Shown one piece after another: positions 46,187 through 54,401 of a stretch of 64,000 nucleotides of DNA. The position numbers and the translations under genes were made by a program. Source of the stretch: Spongiivirga sp046524175 (GTDB taxonomy: Bacteria > Bacteroidota > Bacteroidia > Flavobacteriales > Flavobacteriaceae); contig NZ_JBEFZF010000010.1 in the NCBI RefSeq assembly GCF_046524175.1, positions 1 through 64,000 of the forward strand, in the 5' to 3' direction. Within the stretch, counting starts at the first letter, position 1. The number at the start of each line of letters is the position of its first letter. The notes below the pieces were generated by a model. It did no database searches. It saw only the letters and a program-made list of their open reading frames with translations, and had not been told where the DNA came from.

Positions 46187-46732
46187 TTATTTAATTTTTA
46201 AAGTGATGATTACTGGTAAAATAGCATACTTGCTTTCGAAGTTTATTTTCAAAAAGTAGATTTGCTCTTCTTCTGAAAAAAGGTCCCCTGGGAAAAACTG
46301 ATCTCCTCCTGGAATGAATTGATCACCTCCAGGAATGAATTGATCACCTCCAGGAATTTCTATTCCTTCACACCTATCTTTTGATTGATATTGATACAAG
46401 TCATTGCTGTTTATTAAGGCTCCTTTAGACTGACAGTTCCAAATCACCTGAGTATTTTGTGTAATAAACCGATATACATCGCCTTCAGGCAGTTCGTCAT
46501 CAATAAAGTTTTCAGCATCCCCTTTCAGTAATTCAAGCTGAACTTTAGTCAAAATCTCCTTTATCTCATATTTATCCTGATCCAGATAAATAAAATCCAG
46601 CGTGTTTTCTCCATTAAATCCGGTCTTCATTAGATTTTTAATAGTGAGCACATTTAACTTTAGGTCTTGTGCACCTAACGAAAAATTGCAGCATATCAAT
46701 GCTAAAGTGATTAATCTTAGTATTGTTTTCAT
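46187..46732 (-). CDS. Secreted protein with a short GGDQF repeat
   Basis: A 181-residue exported protein with signal peptide 1-21 (LALICCNFSLGAQ). A conserved-looking acidic domain (to about 125) is followed by three to four copies of IPGGDQF, coded by 21-base tandem repeats, then a beta strand end (ESKYAILPVIITLKIK). No family recognised. It lies between a lipoprotein and the DUF4870 gene, only one base from the latter's start. Confidence 0.6.
   Translation of the reverse strand: MKTILRLITLALICCNFSLGAQDLKLNVLTIKNLMKTGFNGENTLDFIYLDQDKYEIKEILTKVQLELLKGDAENFIDDELPEGDVYRFITQNTQVIWNCQSKGALINSNDLYQYQSKDRCEGIEIPGGDQFIPGGDQFIPGGDQFFPGDLFSEEEQIYFLKINFESKYAILPVIITLKIK
46290..46352. repeat. 21-base tandem repeat inside the GGDQF gene
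   Basis: Two identical 21-base units (46311-46331 and 46332-46352) and a diverged third (46290-46310) encode IPGGDQF copies. In-frame repeat of seven residues. Confidence 0.85.
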
Positions 46733-46742
46733 GTCATTGTTT

Positions 46743-47366
46743 TTAGGTGGCAGTTGTCGCCAATTTTTTAAGTTGAATTTTTTTAACCATCCCCCAAGTT
46801 TCTTCAGGAGTCATATCTGTGCCATCTACTTGTACCATGAAGCGCTTGTTATATAAAAAAGTGAGGGTGGTTGATGTTCTTTTTTTATTAAACGTTTGTC
46901 TTGCTTTTATTCCTCCAACCGTCACTGTTTTTTCGTGTTTATATTCATCCTCCATTTCCGAATCGATGTTGCCCAATAAACCATAACTGGGTATTAACAC
47001 ACTTCCAGTTGGTCCTGCACCATCAATAACTTGAACTTTAAGACGCTTTTTACTAGATTCATCTTTATAGGTCCCCTCAACGGAGTTGATTTTCATATAA
47101 CCTGCCTGACCAACCTTAAAGCCGGCACGTTTTAAACCAGCTACCGATTCTGGCAACCATGTCTTTAGTTGCTCGTTACTAATCGGTGTCAACTTTTGCA
47201 AACGTTCAATTTCCGTTTGCACACTATTTGCGTCTTTCACAAAACTCGTAGTACTCGATACTCCTTGTTTTACCTGCTCGATTTTATTTTTGGTTTCTTC
47301 ACTACAGGCAACACAGAAAAGTGTAATACCAAATGCGAATGCGATTAATTTATATCTTGTTTTCAT
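46743..47366 (-). CDS. Lipoprotein of unknown function
   Basis: A 207-residue lipoprotein (lipobox CVAC, Cys21). A helical stretch (SEETKNKIEQVKQGVSS) is followed by a beta domain with TTLTFLYNKRFMVQVDGTDM and a C-terminal helix containing EETWGMVKKIQL. No family recognised. It is 10 bases from the next gene in the operon. Confidence 0.6.
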   Translation of the reverse strand: MKTRYKLIAFAFGITLFCVACSEETKNKIEQVKQGVSSTTSFVKDANSVQTEIERLQKLTPISNEQLKTWLPESVAGLKRAGFKVGQAGYMKINSVEGTYKDESSKKRLKVQVIDGAGPTGSVLIPSYGLLGNIDSEMEDEYKHEKTVTVGGIKARQTFNKKRTSTTLTFLYNKRFMVQVDGTDMTPEETWGMVKKIQLKKLATTAT

Positions 47367-47385
47367 GACTATTTTGTGTTTTGTT

Positions 47386-48663
47386 TTATTCAGAAAAGAT
47401 GGCTTTGCTCACTCTTTTTCTAAAATCAATATTTGAGTTAAATGGAGAATATGTGTAAACGATGTCCTTCTTGTAAGCCACAATTTTAGAGGTTGGATAT
47501 TTTTGATGAAAATGTGCTGCATCGATGAAATTTGGCAGCCCTTTAAAGCGGTTGGCTATATTTCCCATTTTTACCACTTTATTCTCTTTTACTGTAAACT
47601 CGTAGTATTGACTGCCTTTAAAAAAAATGACGCGATCTTTGTTGGCTGCTGCTGCATCAATGTTGGCAGGCACCCCTCTCCAGCCATCGCTGCCGATTCT
47701 TCCTGTTTTATCAATTTTGCGTGCTCTTGCATCATAACGATAATATTTAGACCCTTTAAAAAAGTAGTACTTGCGGTTTTTAGGGAAATATAGAGCCGCA
47801 TCTGGTCTCGGAGGTGCTCCAACATATTTACTATAACCAATTTTATAAGCGGGTCCAGGCAGGCTTTTTCTTAACGTTGGAAAAGGAATATTAAGTTGTG
47901 CATCAAAAAGACCAATAGGTATTTCGAAAGTGTCGATTAAACCTATTTTTATTGGTTTCACTTCCCCCCGATTCATATATTGTATTTCATCGCTATCAAT
48001 CAATGTCGCATCTAATTGATTAAATAAGCCCTTCCAGCCATTGCGTCCAATAATTCCCTTTTTGTCAACCCCTTTGCCAAAAACCCATCTGTAGTAATGA
48101 TCTCCTTTAAAGAAATAACCTTTACCATTAGGGTGTACAACTGCGCCATCTAAATTGCTTGGTAGTCCCTTCCATCCGTTTACACCAATCGTTGCGGTTT
48201 TTACAACTTTATCCTTATTAAAATCGAAAACAACATACTTATTTCCCTTAAAGAAGTAGGCTGATCCGTTTTTGGGATTTACAATGGCGGCATCTATAGG
48301 TCCATCTAATCCTTTCCATCCATCAACACCTATTATGCGTTTACCGCCTATGACACGTTGTTTGTTAAAGTCGTATCGATAATAGACGTTACCTACAAAA
48401 AGATACCCTAGTTTATTTTTTGGGTGAGTTATTGCAGCATCAATATCACCTCGTAGTCCATGCCATCCATTACGTCCGAGTTTTCCTCTATTATCAGTTT
48501 TGTTTGACTTGACATTGTATTCATAAAAGTAACTATCTACAAAAAAGTGTACATTTCCTTTTGGGTGTAAAACGACGGCATCAATAGTTTGAACATCCTT
48601 GTACGATGCCTGTGCATATAATTGTGACAGCAATGCAATTGCCATAAGGACTGTTTTTTTCAT
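47386..48663 (-). CDS. Secreted hemopexin-repeat protein with eight repeats
   Basis: A 425-residue exported protein with signal peptide 1-19. Eight hemopexin-type repeats can be counted from their Asp-Ala starts (TIDAVV, DIDAAI, PIDAAI, NLDGAV, QLDATL, RPDAAL, NIDAAA, FIDAAH), each followed by the aromatic YFFKGxxYYRY blade end. Eight repeats would fill two four-bladed propellers, as in animal hemopexin; the fifth repeat is degenerate and a 50-residue insert precedes the sixth. Hemopexin domains bind proteins, metal or heme; none of these can be told from sequence. It sits in a sigma-box operon with secreted proteins of unknown role. Confidence 0.85.
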   Translation of the reverse strand: MKKTVLMAIALLSQLYAQASYKDVQTIDAVVLHPKGNVHFFVDSYFYEYNVKSNKTDNRGKLGRNGWHGLRGDIDAAITHPKNKLGYLFVGNVYYRYDFNKQRVIGGKRIIGVDGWKGLDGPIDAAIVNPKNGSAYFFKGNKYVVFDFNKDKVVKTATIGVNGWKGLPSNLDGAVVHPNGKGYFFKGDHYYRWVFGKGVDKKGIIGRNGWKGLFNQLDATLIDSDEIQYMNRGEVKPIKIGLIDTFEIPIGLFDAQLNIPFPTLRKSLPGPAYKIGYSKYVGAPPRPDAALYFPKNRKYYFFKGSKYYRYDARARKIDKTGRIGSDGWRGVPANIDAAAANKDRVIFFKGSQYYEFTVKENKVVKMGNIANRFKGLPNFIDAAHFHQKYPTSKIVAYKKDIVYTYSPFNSNIDFRKRVSKAIFSE

Positions 48664-48692
48664 GATTTCTTTCTTTTAATTGTTTTGTTGAA

Positions 48693-49553
48693 TTATTCCT
48701 GCCCTCCGTCAAGCTTAATAAATTCATAGTCGCTCACATTAATCGACATTGGTTCATTATCAAGCCCAATACAACTCATTTTTGCACTAAACTTTTTCTT
48801 CTTTTTGTGTACCATATTCATTTCCATAACAATACTACTATCAGCTTTCTCTAACCATTTAGGGTCAAAACCCTTTGGCATTTTTTTAGGTTGACCTCCA
48901 TATACCTGATTAAAGCTTACAGGGGCATCCATCGCGACGTACATGGTCATTTTCATTTCTTTATTTTCCATTAAGAACCCTTGGCACTGATAACCTAAAA
49001 TCTCTTTACTACCTATTTCTTTAAAACTGAACTCTTCAGCATCCATCATCTCGGCTTCTACAGCATCCGGATCAAACTTTTCATCTACGGACGTCGATAC
49101 GATATGTCCAGATTTCATTCCATTGGCTTCCATAAAAATGGTCATCACATCAAGTCCCATATCCTGAACCATTAACATGTTTCCTGCCATAGCTTTTTTA
49201 GGTAGTACCGCTCTTGAACCAAAATATTTAGCATCTGGTTTTAGGTAGTATATAATATTAAAGCTGCCCTGTTTCGATTGCATTTTCAAGGTATACTTCC
49301 ATTCAAAATCGTATGTCGTGGGAAGTATTGCAGGGTCCATGCTCATTTTGCTAAAATCAAAATCGAACATTTTGTCCATTCCTTTTCCTACTTTCTCTGC
49401 GGCAATCTCTTCTGTTTTTTGCATTACCGCTTCTTCAGCAGCTTGTTTTGCTCGCTCTTTTAGTTTTTTGAAAAATTGAGCTTCTGTTGTTTGAAACCCT
49501 CCTAAAAATGCCACTATAAGCAGTATGATTAGGTTTGTTGTCGTTCGTTTCAT
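48693..49553 (-). CDS. Secreted DUF4412-type protein, first gene of a sigma-box operon
   Basis: A 286-residue exported protein. Signal peptide to about residue 25, then a charged coiled-coil-like helix (KKLKERAKQAAEEAVMQ) and a Met-rich beta domain of the DUF4412 type (TYDFEWKYTLKMQSKQG, ILGYQCQGFLMENKEMKM), a lipoprotein-sorting-like fold. It is the first gene of a five-gene operon (49553-45820). Its start codon lies 21 bases after the sigma-type -10 box. Confidence 0.75.
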   Translation of the reverse strand: MKRTTTNLIILLIVAFLGGFQTTEAQFFKKLKERAKQAAEEAVMQKTEEIAAEKVGKGMDKMFDFDFSKMSMDPAILPTTYDFEWKYTLKMQSKQGSFNIIYYLKPDAKYFGSRAVLPKKAMAGNMLMVQDMGLDVMTIFMEANGMKSGHIVSTSVDEKFDPDAVEAEMMDAEEFSFKEIGSKEILGYQCQGFLMENKEMKMTMYVAMDAPVSFNQVYGGQPKKMPKGFDPKWLEKADSSIVMEMNMVHKKKKKFSAKMSCIGLDNEPMSINVSDYEFIKLDGGQE

Positions 49554-49574
49554 TGTAATTTGTTTTTATCCGTT

Positions 49575-49610
49575 TATCTTTAGTGAGCGGAATTTTTCAA
49601 GAGGTTAACA
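49575..49610 (-). promoter_or_regulatory. Cluster-specific sigma promoter of the five-gene operon
   Basis: On the minus strand TGTTAACC (49610-49603), 17 bases, then CACTAAAGATA (49585-49575). It lies in the 78-base gap shared with the divergent sigma-factor gene; on the plus strand the same bases read TATCTTTA, a near match to the vegetative -7 box, with TTG 19 bases before it. Confidence 0.7.
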
Positions 49611-49631
49611 TTTTCCTTAAAAAATTATCAC

Positions 49632-50174
49632 ATGGATAAAAAGGAGGTCGCCATCCTACGATCTGATGATCGTCTGGGTATTAAAGCTATTTACAATGCA
49701 CATCGCGATGCCTTCCTTAACTTTGGCAAACGCTACAGTTTGGATCAAGATCAACTTGCAGATATATATCAAGAAGCATTTTTAGCCTTGAGAAAGCATG
49801 CCATAAGTGGACGATTAGATGTGGTAAAAAGCGGACTTAAAACCTATCTTTTTGGCATAGGGAAATACTTGATTTACGATCTTCTTAAAAAAGAAAACAA
49901 GCACACCGAATACGATAGTAATCTTCACTCAAATACTGATGATTATGAAGAAATACGTATTTCTGAGACTCCTGAACTTACAAAAGAACAACTACTGCTT
50001 CGTACCTACTTTAAAGAATTAGGAAAAAAATGTCGCCAGGTGTTAACCTTTTTCTACTATCGCGGACTAAGTATTGAAGAAATTGTAGAACAAGGAGGTT
50101 ATGAGAATGCCAATACAGTAAAAGCTCAGAAATCCCGTTGTTTAAAAACCCTCAAACAACTTATTAAAGGTTAG
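49632..50174 (+). CDS. ECF-type sigma-70 family RNA polymerase sigma factor
   Basis: A 180-residue sigma factor with sigma-2 region (FGKRYSLDQDQLADIYQEAFLAL, about 30-55) and sigma-4 region (LTFFYYRGLSIEEIVEQGGY, about 140-165, containing the helix-turn-helix), with the acidic inter-domain stretch of ECF sigmas between. Its -35/-10 targets are likely the TGTTAACC-N17-CACTAAA boxes next to it. It may be transcribed from a vegetative-like promoter (TTG 49553-49555, TATCTTTA 49575-49582) that overlaps the divergent operon's -10 box. Stop codon lies 8 bases before the TPR gene. Confidence 0.92.
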   Translation: MDKKEVAILRSDDRLGIKAIYNAHRDAFLNFGKRYSLDQDQLADIYQEAFLALRKHAISGRLDVVKSGLKTYLFGIGKYLIYDLLKKENKHTEYDSNLHSNTDDYEEIRISETPELTKEQLLLRTYFKELGKKCRQVLTFFYYRGLSIEEIVEQGGYENANTVKAQKSRCLKTLKQLIKG

Positions 50175-50182
50175 CCTGAATT

Positions 50183-50905
50183 ATGAAGAAAGATGAACTA
50201 TTAGAAAAATACCTTCAGGATGCACTTACTAAAGATGAGCGTATCGAATTTGATGCGCTACTAGCTAATGATACTGAATTTAAAGAAGAGGTTGCATTTC
50301 ACGATAATGTAAAGCGTGTTGCTGAAGAAGATCATGACGATGCCTTTAAAGCAATGTTGTCTGATTTTGAAGCAGAACATCAGCCTAAAAAAGTATTTAG
50401 ATTGCAGCAATATTCAAAATGGTTAGTTGCCGCTTCTGTCATTTTAATCGCAGGGCTCACATATGTATTAACCCTGAGCAACCCCACTTCTCAAGAGCTG
50501 TTTGCTGCCAATTTTCAACCCTATGAAAATGTAGTACACCCTATTGTTCGAGGTATCGAAGAGCAAGATCAAAAAACGAAGGCTTTTATAGCCTATGAAA
50601 CCGGAGATTATGAACTAGCGGTTTCATTATTTTCTGAGCTTTATGAAAAAGAAAAACAACCATATTATTTATTTTACAAAGCGAATGCGCTACTCAAGTT
50701 AGAAAAAGCGAATGAAGCGATCCCGCTGTTAAAAGAGCATTTGAAGACAAAAGATACCTTAAGTGAAAAATCAACTTGGTATTTAGCCTTGGCTTATCTT
50801 AAAATTGATGATAAAAATAATGCTCAACTCCTTTTAGAGGACATCATCAAATCAAAAAAATACAAAGCATCAGAGGCTGAAAAATTGTTAGGAAAATTTA
50901 AATAA
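50183..50905 (+). CDS. One-pass membrane TPR protein, probable anti-sigma partner
   Basis: A 240-residue protein co-transcribed with the sigma gene (8 bases apart). The first 75 residues are cytosolic and highly charged, with the start pattern (LEKYLQDALTKDERIEFDALLANDTEFKEEV) seen in many Bacteroidota anti-sigma proteins that lack the Cys/His zinc motif. A single membrane segment lies at about 79-97. The periplasmic part (about 125-240) holds TPR-like helices (AFIAYETGDYELAVSLFSELYE, YYLFYKANALLKLEKANEAIPLL). Expected to hold the sigma factor at the membrane until a periplasmic signal. Anti-sigma function is inferred from position and layout. Confidence 0.75.
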   Translation: MKKDELLEKYLQDALTKDERIEFDALLANDTEFKEEVAFHDNVKRVAEEDHDDAFKAMLSDFEAEHQPKKVFRLQQYSKWLVAASVILIAGLTYVLTLSNPTSQELFAANFQPYENVVHPIVRGIEEQDQKTKAFIAYETGDYELAVSLFSELYEKEKQPYYLFYKANALLKLEKANEAIPLLKEHLKTKDTLSEKSTWYLALAYLKIDDKNNAQLLLEDIIKSKKYKASEAEKLLGKFK

Positions 50906-51030
50906 AAGCCAAAATCTTACAATTATAAGGTATTAAACCTTGATTAATTGGGGCATAATAAACTTAGGAAAAATATTAAATATGAACTCTTAATTTAGTA
51001 TATTTCAAAATATTCGTTAAGCACAAAGCC

Positions 51031-51246
51031 ATGTATACTTATTTTTTCTATTTAATGAGTTTTTTAATTAGTCCAGAAACACCTTCAGATAATTATTCTT
51101 TAAAGGATAACTACCATAATGAAACCCAGTCTGCAAAAGTTTTTTCGCGAATACAATCAGAGCAGAATACCGAAAGTAATACTGTTACTACTAGACCTGT
51201 TACTAGAAATCCAGGAGCTTGCCCCGATGGCAGTTGCTCAAAGTAA
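51031..51246 (+). CDS. Short exported peptide-like protein with C-terminal Cys pair
   Basis: A 71-residue frame, ATG start, after the TPR gene. An N-terminal hydrophobic stretch (YTYFFYLMSFLIS) is followed by a polar Asn/Thr/Ser-rich region and the end PGACPDGSCSK with two Cys six residues apart, able to form a disulfide or, with Asp, a metal loop. It ends 8 bases before the convergent CHAT gene's 3' end. I do not recognise it; a real small gene is more likely than not given the clean signal-like start and its place in the cluster. Confidence 0.5.
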   Translation: MYTYFFYLMSFLISPETPSDNYSLKDNYHNETQSAKVFSRIQSEQNTESNTVTTRPVTRNPGACPDGSCSK

Positions 51247-51254
51247 TAAATATA

Positions 51255-54200
51255 CTAGGCATTGTCGTTGTTACTTTTTTTGTAAAACAAAAAAATAATG
51301 CCTGTTAGCGCCAACAAAATAGGCCCAAAAATCCAGTATTTTTTAGATTTTATTGGGGTATTGTCTCCACTAAAGACAAAACCAGCCCAATAATAGGGAT
51401 GTCTTAATAACTCGTCTTGTGTATTCTTAATATAATCCAGTTTTGCATTTTGTAATGCAACATCCTTTGTATCACCATTTTTAAGATGCTGGTAAAAATA
51501 ATGCATCAGCTTTGATGATTCTTTATCGGAAACTTTCCAGAGTGTCATTACAGTGCTCCCTACCCCAGCGTAGGTAAATGCCCTAGACATACTCATTACA
51601 CCTTCTCCCTTTTTAAACTCACCTGTACCTGTATCACAAGCGCTTAAAACAGCTAGTTTGGCATTTAAATTCATTCCATAAATTTCATGCGCCGCTAAGG
51701 TATTATCATCCCCATCAGGTGTAAACAATAGTTTATTCGAAAGATGATTGACCTCATCTAATTTAGTATGCATTGCCAAATGTAAAATACCGCTTTGTTG
51801 AGCTGTATTAACAAAGCTCTTTTTGGTTGCTTGTTTACCTATATAGGCTTCTCCTTCTAATATCTCTTTTATTTGCAGTACTTCGCTTTTGTTATTAGGT
51901 AATTCATTAGATTGATACTGCGGTGCGTACCCTTTCCAATCATTAAATTCGTTTTTAAAGCTATTTTGCTCTACTAACAAGTTTACCGACCCCGCATAAC
52001 TTATAGCATATTTTTCATATAAAGCACCATCTTTTCTTTCCAACATTTCAAAAGGTATGTTAACTAAGATACCATCACTAATAATTACCAATCGTTTAAT
52101 TGATTTATCCAGTTTGGGAATCAGTTGCTTGTAGAGTTTTTTTGAACTGTCTTTTGTCGGTTTTCGATTAACAATTTCATCTTTTAATTTTAAAATATTG
52201 TTCCTTAATTGTTTTACATCGTCAAACGTGTAAAACAATACGTTATTTCTGGTAATAACCAACTGGTACCACTTTTCTTCTCCTAAATAGTACTCAATAA
52301 GTGCTTGATCTTTTGCCAAATAATCCTTTTGATAAAAACTAAAATCTTGCTGATCGCTTAGTATTTTCATGTTAGCATACAAAGGATATTTACCTTTTAT
52401 AAGACTGTCGATACTATCTTTTTTTAAGTTCAATTGCAGCAATTTGTCTTCCAAATTTTGCAATGCAATACTATCTGGCTGGTTTTTCGAATTGAGATAT
52501 ACAATATTTTTAAATGTATTTTGTAGACTTTCATTTACTTGTTGCTCTTCTTTAATTATGTTTGCAGGCACTCCAGCTACTTTTTTTAACCTTACGTTTT
52601 GAAGTCCCTCTAAAAGAGCCGTATTTTTATTGATCTCCATAAGTTTAAACCCCATTTTCTTAGCTTCTTCATCCTCGGTTTTATTAACGAATTTAGAACA
52701 TAACTCTATTGCAGAATCAACATACTGTTTCATCTTTCCATTATAAAAAACACGATTGTTTTGGTTAGAAAATCGATTTCTGTTTATGGTAAGCAATGTT
52801 AAAAAGTCTTCTAAAGATTGGTGAGCTACTTTCCAATTTAAATCTTCTATTTTATTTAAATACTGTATCTCTTGAGCCTTTAGTTTAAGCTGTAAGTCTG
52901 CTGTAGCTGAATACTTATCAAAATCATTACGAAGATTATTAATCATCATTTTACTTTTAGAAAACTTACCTAAATGGTTAAGTAAACGAATTTTACGAAG
53001 CGTATTATTCCATGTCTTGTACTTCGCTTTTGCAAACCGTCTTTTTAAGGTGTTTGAAAGACTATCTGCAAAATACAGAGCGCTACGATAATTTTTATTA
53101 TTTTCTTGAAGAGTTGCTAATTCCTCATAGGATTGTAATAAATATAAATCCCGATTAATCTTCTTTGATATGCTTGCTGCTTTAGTAAAAAAGATCAGTG
53201 CTTCGTCTTTTTCTTCTTGATCAGCTGCAATACGACCCTTTTGCAAGTAGACCAGCACAGTCCATCGATGCTGTTCACCTACTAGTTTTTGAATTATTTG
53301 GTTAGCTTCATCCGCAATTGCCAGTGCCTTTTCTAAGTCTCCTTTTATACGGAAAACCTCGGCTTCAACAAGCAACGCTTGTGCCGTTCGTCCATCGTTG
53401 ACACCTAAATACTTCTTGCCTTGTAGCACGGCTTTTTTGGCATATAATGCTGCTTTATTTAAGTCGTTTAAAGAAAGATAGGTCTCTGCTAAAGCTCGGT
53501 AATCTTCAGTTAAATATTCGTTTGTTTCACCAGCATGATTAATGTCGTTTTCAACGGCATCTAAAAAATAACGCTCTGCCTTATGGGCATTTCCCAGTCT
53601 TTCTTGAAATAAAAGACCTAAGTTATATGTTGAACTTGCTATTCCGCTATAATTAGGGAACTTTAATGATTTGTTTAGTTCAATAGCTTTGCTATTGTAA
53701 TAAATAACGCTATCGGTATTTTCTAAGCCGTCATATGCAACCCCAATTAAGTTATGGACAACAGCGACATGTGATCGAAGGTTTTTTTCTTCATAAATTT
53801 TTAAAGCGTTTTTAAAGTGCTCAAGAGCCTTTTTGTAATTTGTAAAATTAATCTGATTCCTTCCATTACTCTCTTCAGATAAAGCAAGAATATAAGGATC
53901 TATTATTGTGTAGGATTTTATTTTATCTAAAGCCCCTGAAATTTCTTCATCAAAATATGTTCTTGCAATTTGTACTTTTAAGTAGGCGGTGTAGTGTAAA
54001 AAAGCTTGTTCAATAATTGGCTTCTTTAATGTATATTTTGCATAAAATGACTTGGCTATATCTAATTTTGATTGTGCATCACTCATTTTCTTTCTAAGTG
54101 CCAACATTTTTACCTGAAATACCAAGTTGTTCAAGTATAATTCAGGACTATGCTCTAAATGATTACTTTCCTGATCTTGTAATACATGAACTAAGGAATC

Positions 54201-54389
54201 AGTAGCTTTAAAATCTCCTTCATTTAAAATTCGATGATACTCAAATTCAATAGAATCAAGCAATTTTAACGACGTGCTCTGTCCCCAAAGGGCCATTTGG
54301 CACATAAAAACAAAAAAGATTATTATAAAAAACTTTTTTCTACTTGATTGAAACCAATGAGATACAAAAAGTATTCCTGTTTTTGACAT
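51255..54389 (-). CDS. Membrane-anchored TPR-CHAT (caspase-like) protein, second of a tandem pair
   Basis: A 1044-residue protein: N-terminal signal or anchor (about 19-36), a long TPR array of about 12 repeats (about 70-560), then a CHAT domain (about 690-1010) with catalytic His874 (LHLAMH) and Cys918 (LSACDTG) and the family's GEGVMSMSRAF and HPYYWAGF motifs, and a C-terminal membrane segment (about 1019-1037) with a basic end. With both ends as drawn, the TPR and CHAT parts face the periplasm. CHAT peptidases are caspase-related Cys proteases; known bacterial ones cut partner proteins after a TPR-sensed signal. It lies 12 bases after the first CHAT gene. Confidence 0.88.
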   Translation of the reverse strand: MSKTGILFVSHWFQSSRKKFFIIIFFVFMCQMALWGQSTSLKLLDSIEFEYHRILNEGDFKATDSLVHVLQDQESNHLEHSPELYLNNLVFQVKMLALRKKMSDAQSKLDIAKSFYAKYTLKKPIIEQAFLHYTAYLKVQIARTYFDEEISGALDKIKSYTIIDPYILALSEESNGRNQINFTNYKKALEHFKNALKIYEEKNLRSHVAVVHNLIGVAYDGLENTDSVIYYNSKAIELNKSLKFPNYSGIASSTYNLGLLFQERLGNAHKAERYFLDAVENDINHAGETNEYLTEDYRALAETYLSLNDLNKAALYAKKAVLQGKKYLGVNDGRTAQALLVEAEVFRIKGDLEKALAIADEANQIIQKLVGEQHRWTVLVYLQKGRIAADQEEKDEALIFFTKAASISKKINRDLYLLQSYEELATLQENNKNYRSALYFADSLSNTLKRRFAKAKYKTWNNTLRKIRLLNHLGKFSKSKMMINNLRNDFDKYSATADLQLKLKAQEIQYLNKIEDLNWKVAHQSLEDFLTLLTINRNRFSNQNNRVFYNGKMKQYVDSAIELCSKFVNKTEDEEAKKMGFKLMEINKNTALLEGLQNVRLKKVAGVPANIIKEEQQVNESLQNTFKNIVYLNSKNQPDSIALQNLEDKLLQLNLKKDSIDSLIKGKYPLYANMKILSDQQDFSFYQKDYLAKDQALIEYYLGEEKWYQLVITRNNVLFYTFDDVKQLRNNILKLKDEIVNRKPTKDSSKKLYKQLIPKLDKSIKRLVIISDGILVNIPFEMLERKDGALYEKYAISYAGSVNLLVEQNSFKNEFNDWKGYAPQYQSNELPNNKSEVLQIKEILEGEAYIGKQATKKSFVNTAQQSGILHLAMHTKLDEVNHLSNKLLFTPDGDDNTLAAHEIYGMNLNAKLAVLSACDTGTGEFKKGEGVMSMSRAFTYAGVGSTVMTLWKVSDKESSKLMHYFYQHLKNGDTKDVALQNAKLDYIKNTQDELLRHPYYWAGFVFSGDNTPIKSKKYWIFGPILLALTGIIFLFYKKSNNDNA

Positions 54390-54401
54390 AAATTTAATGT
54401 G

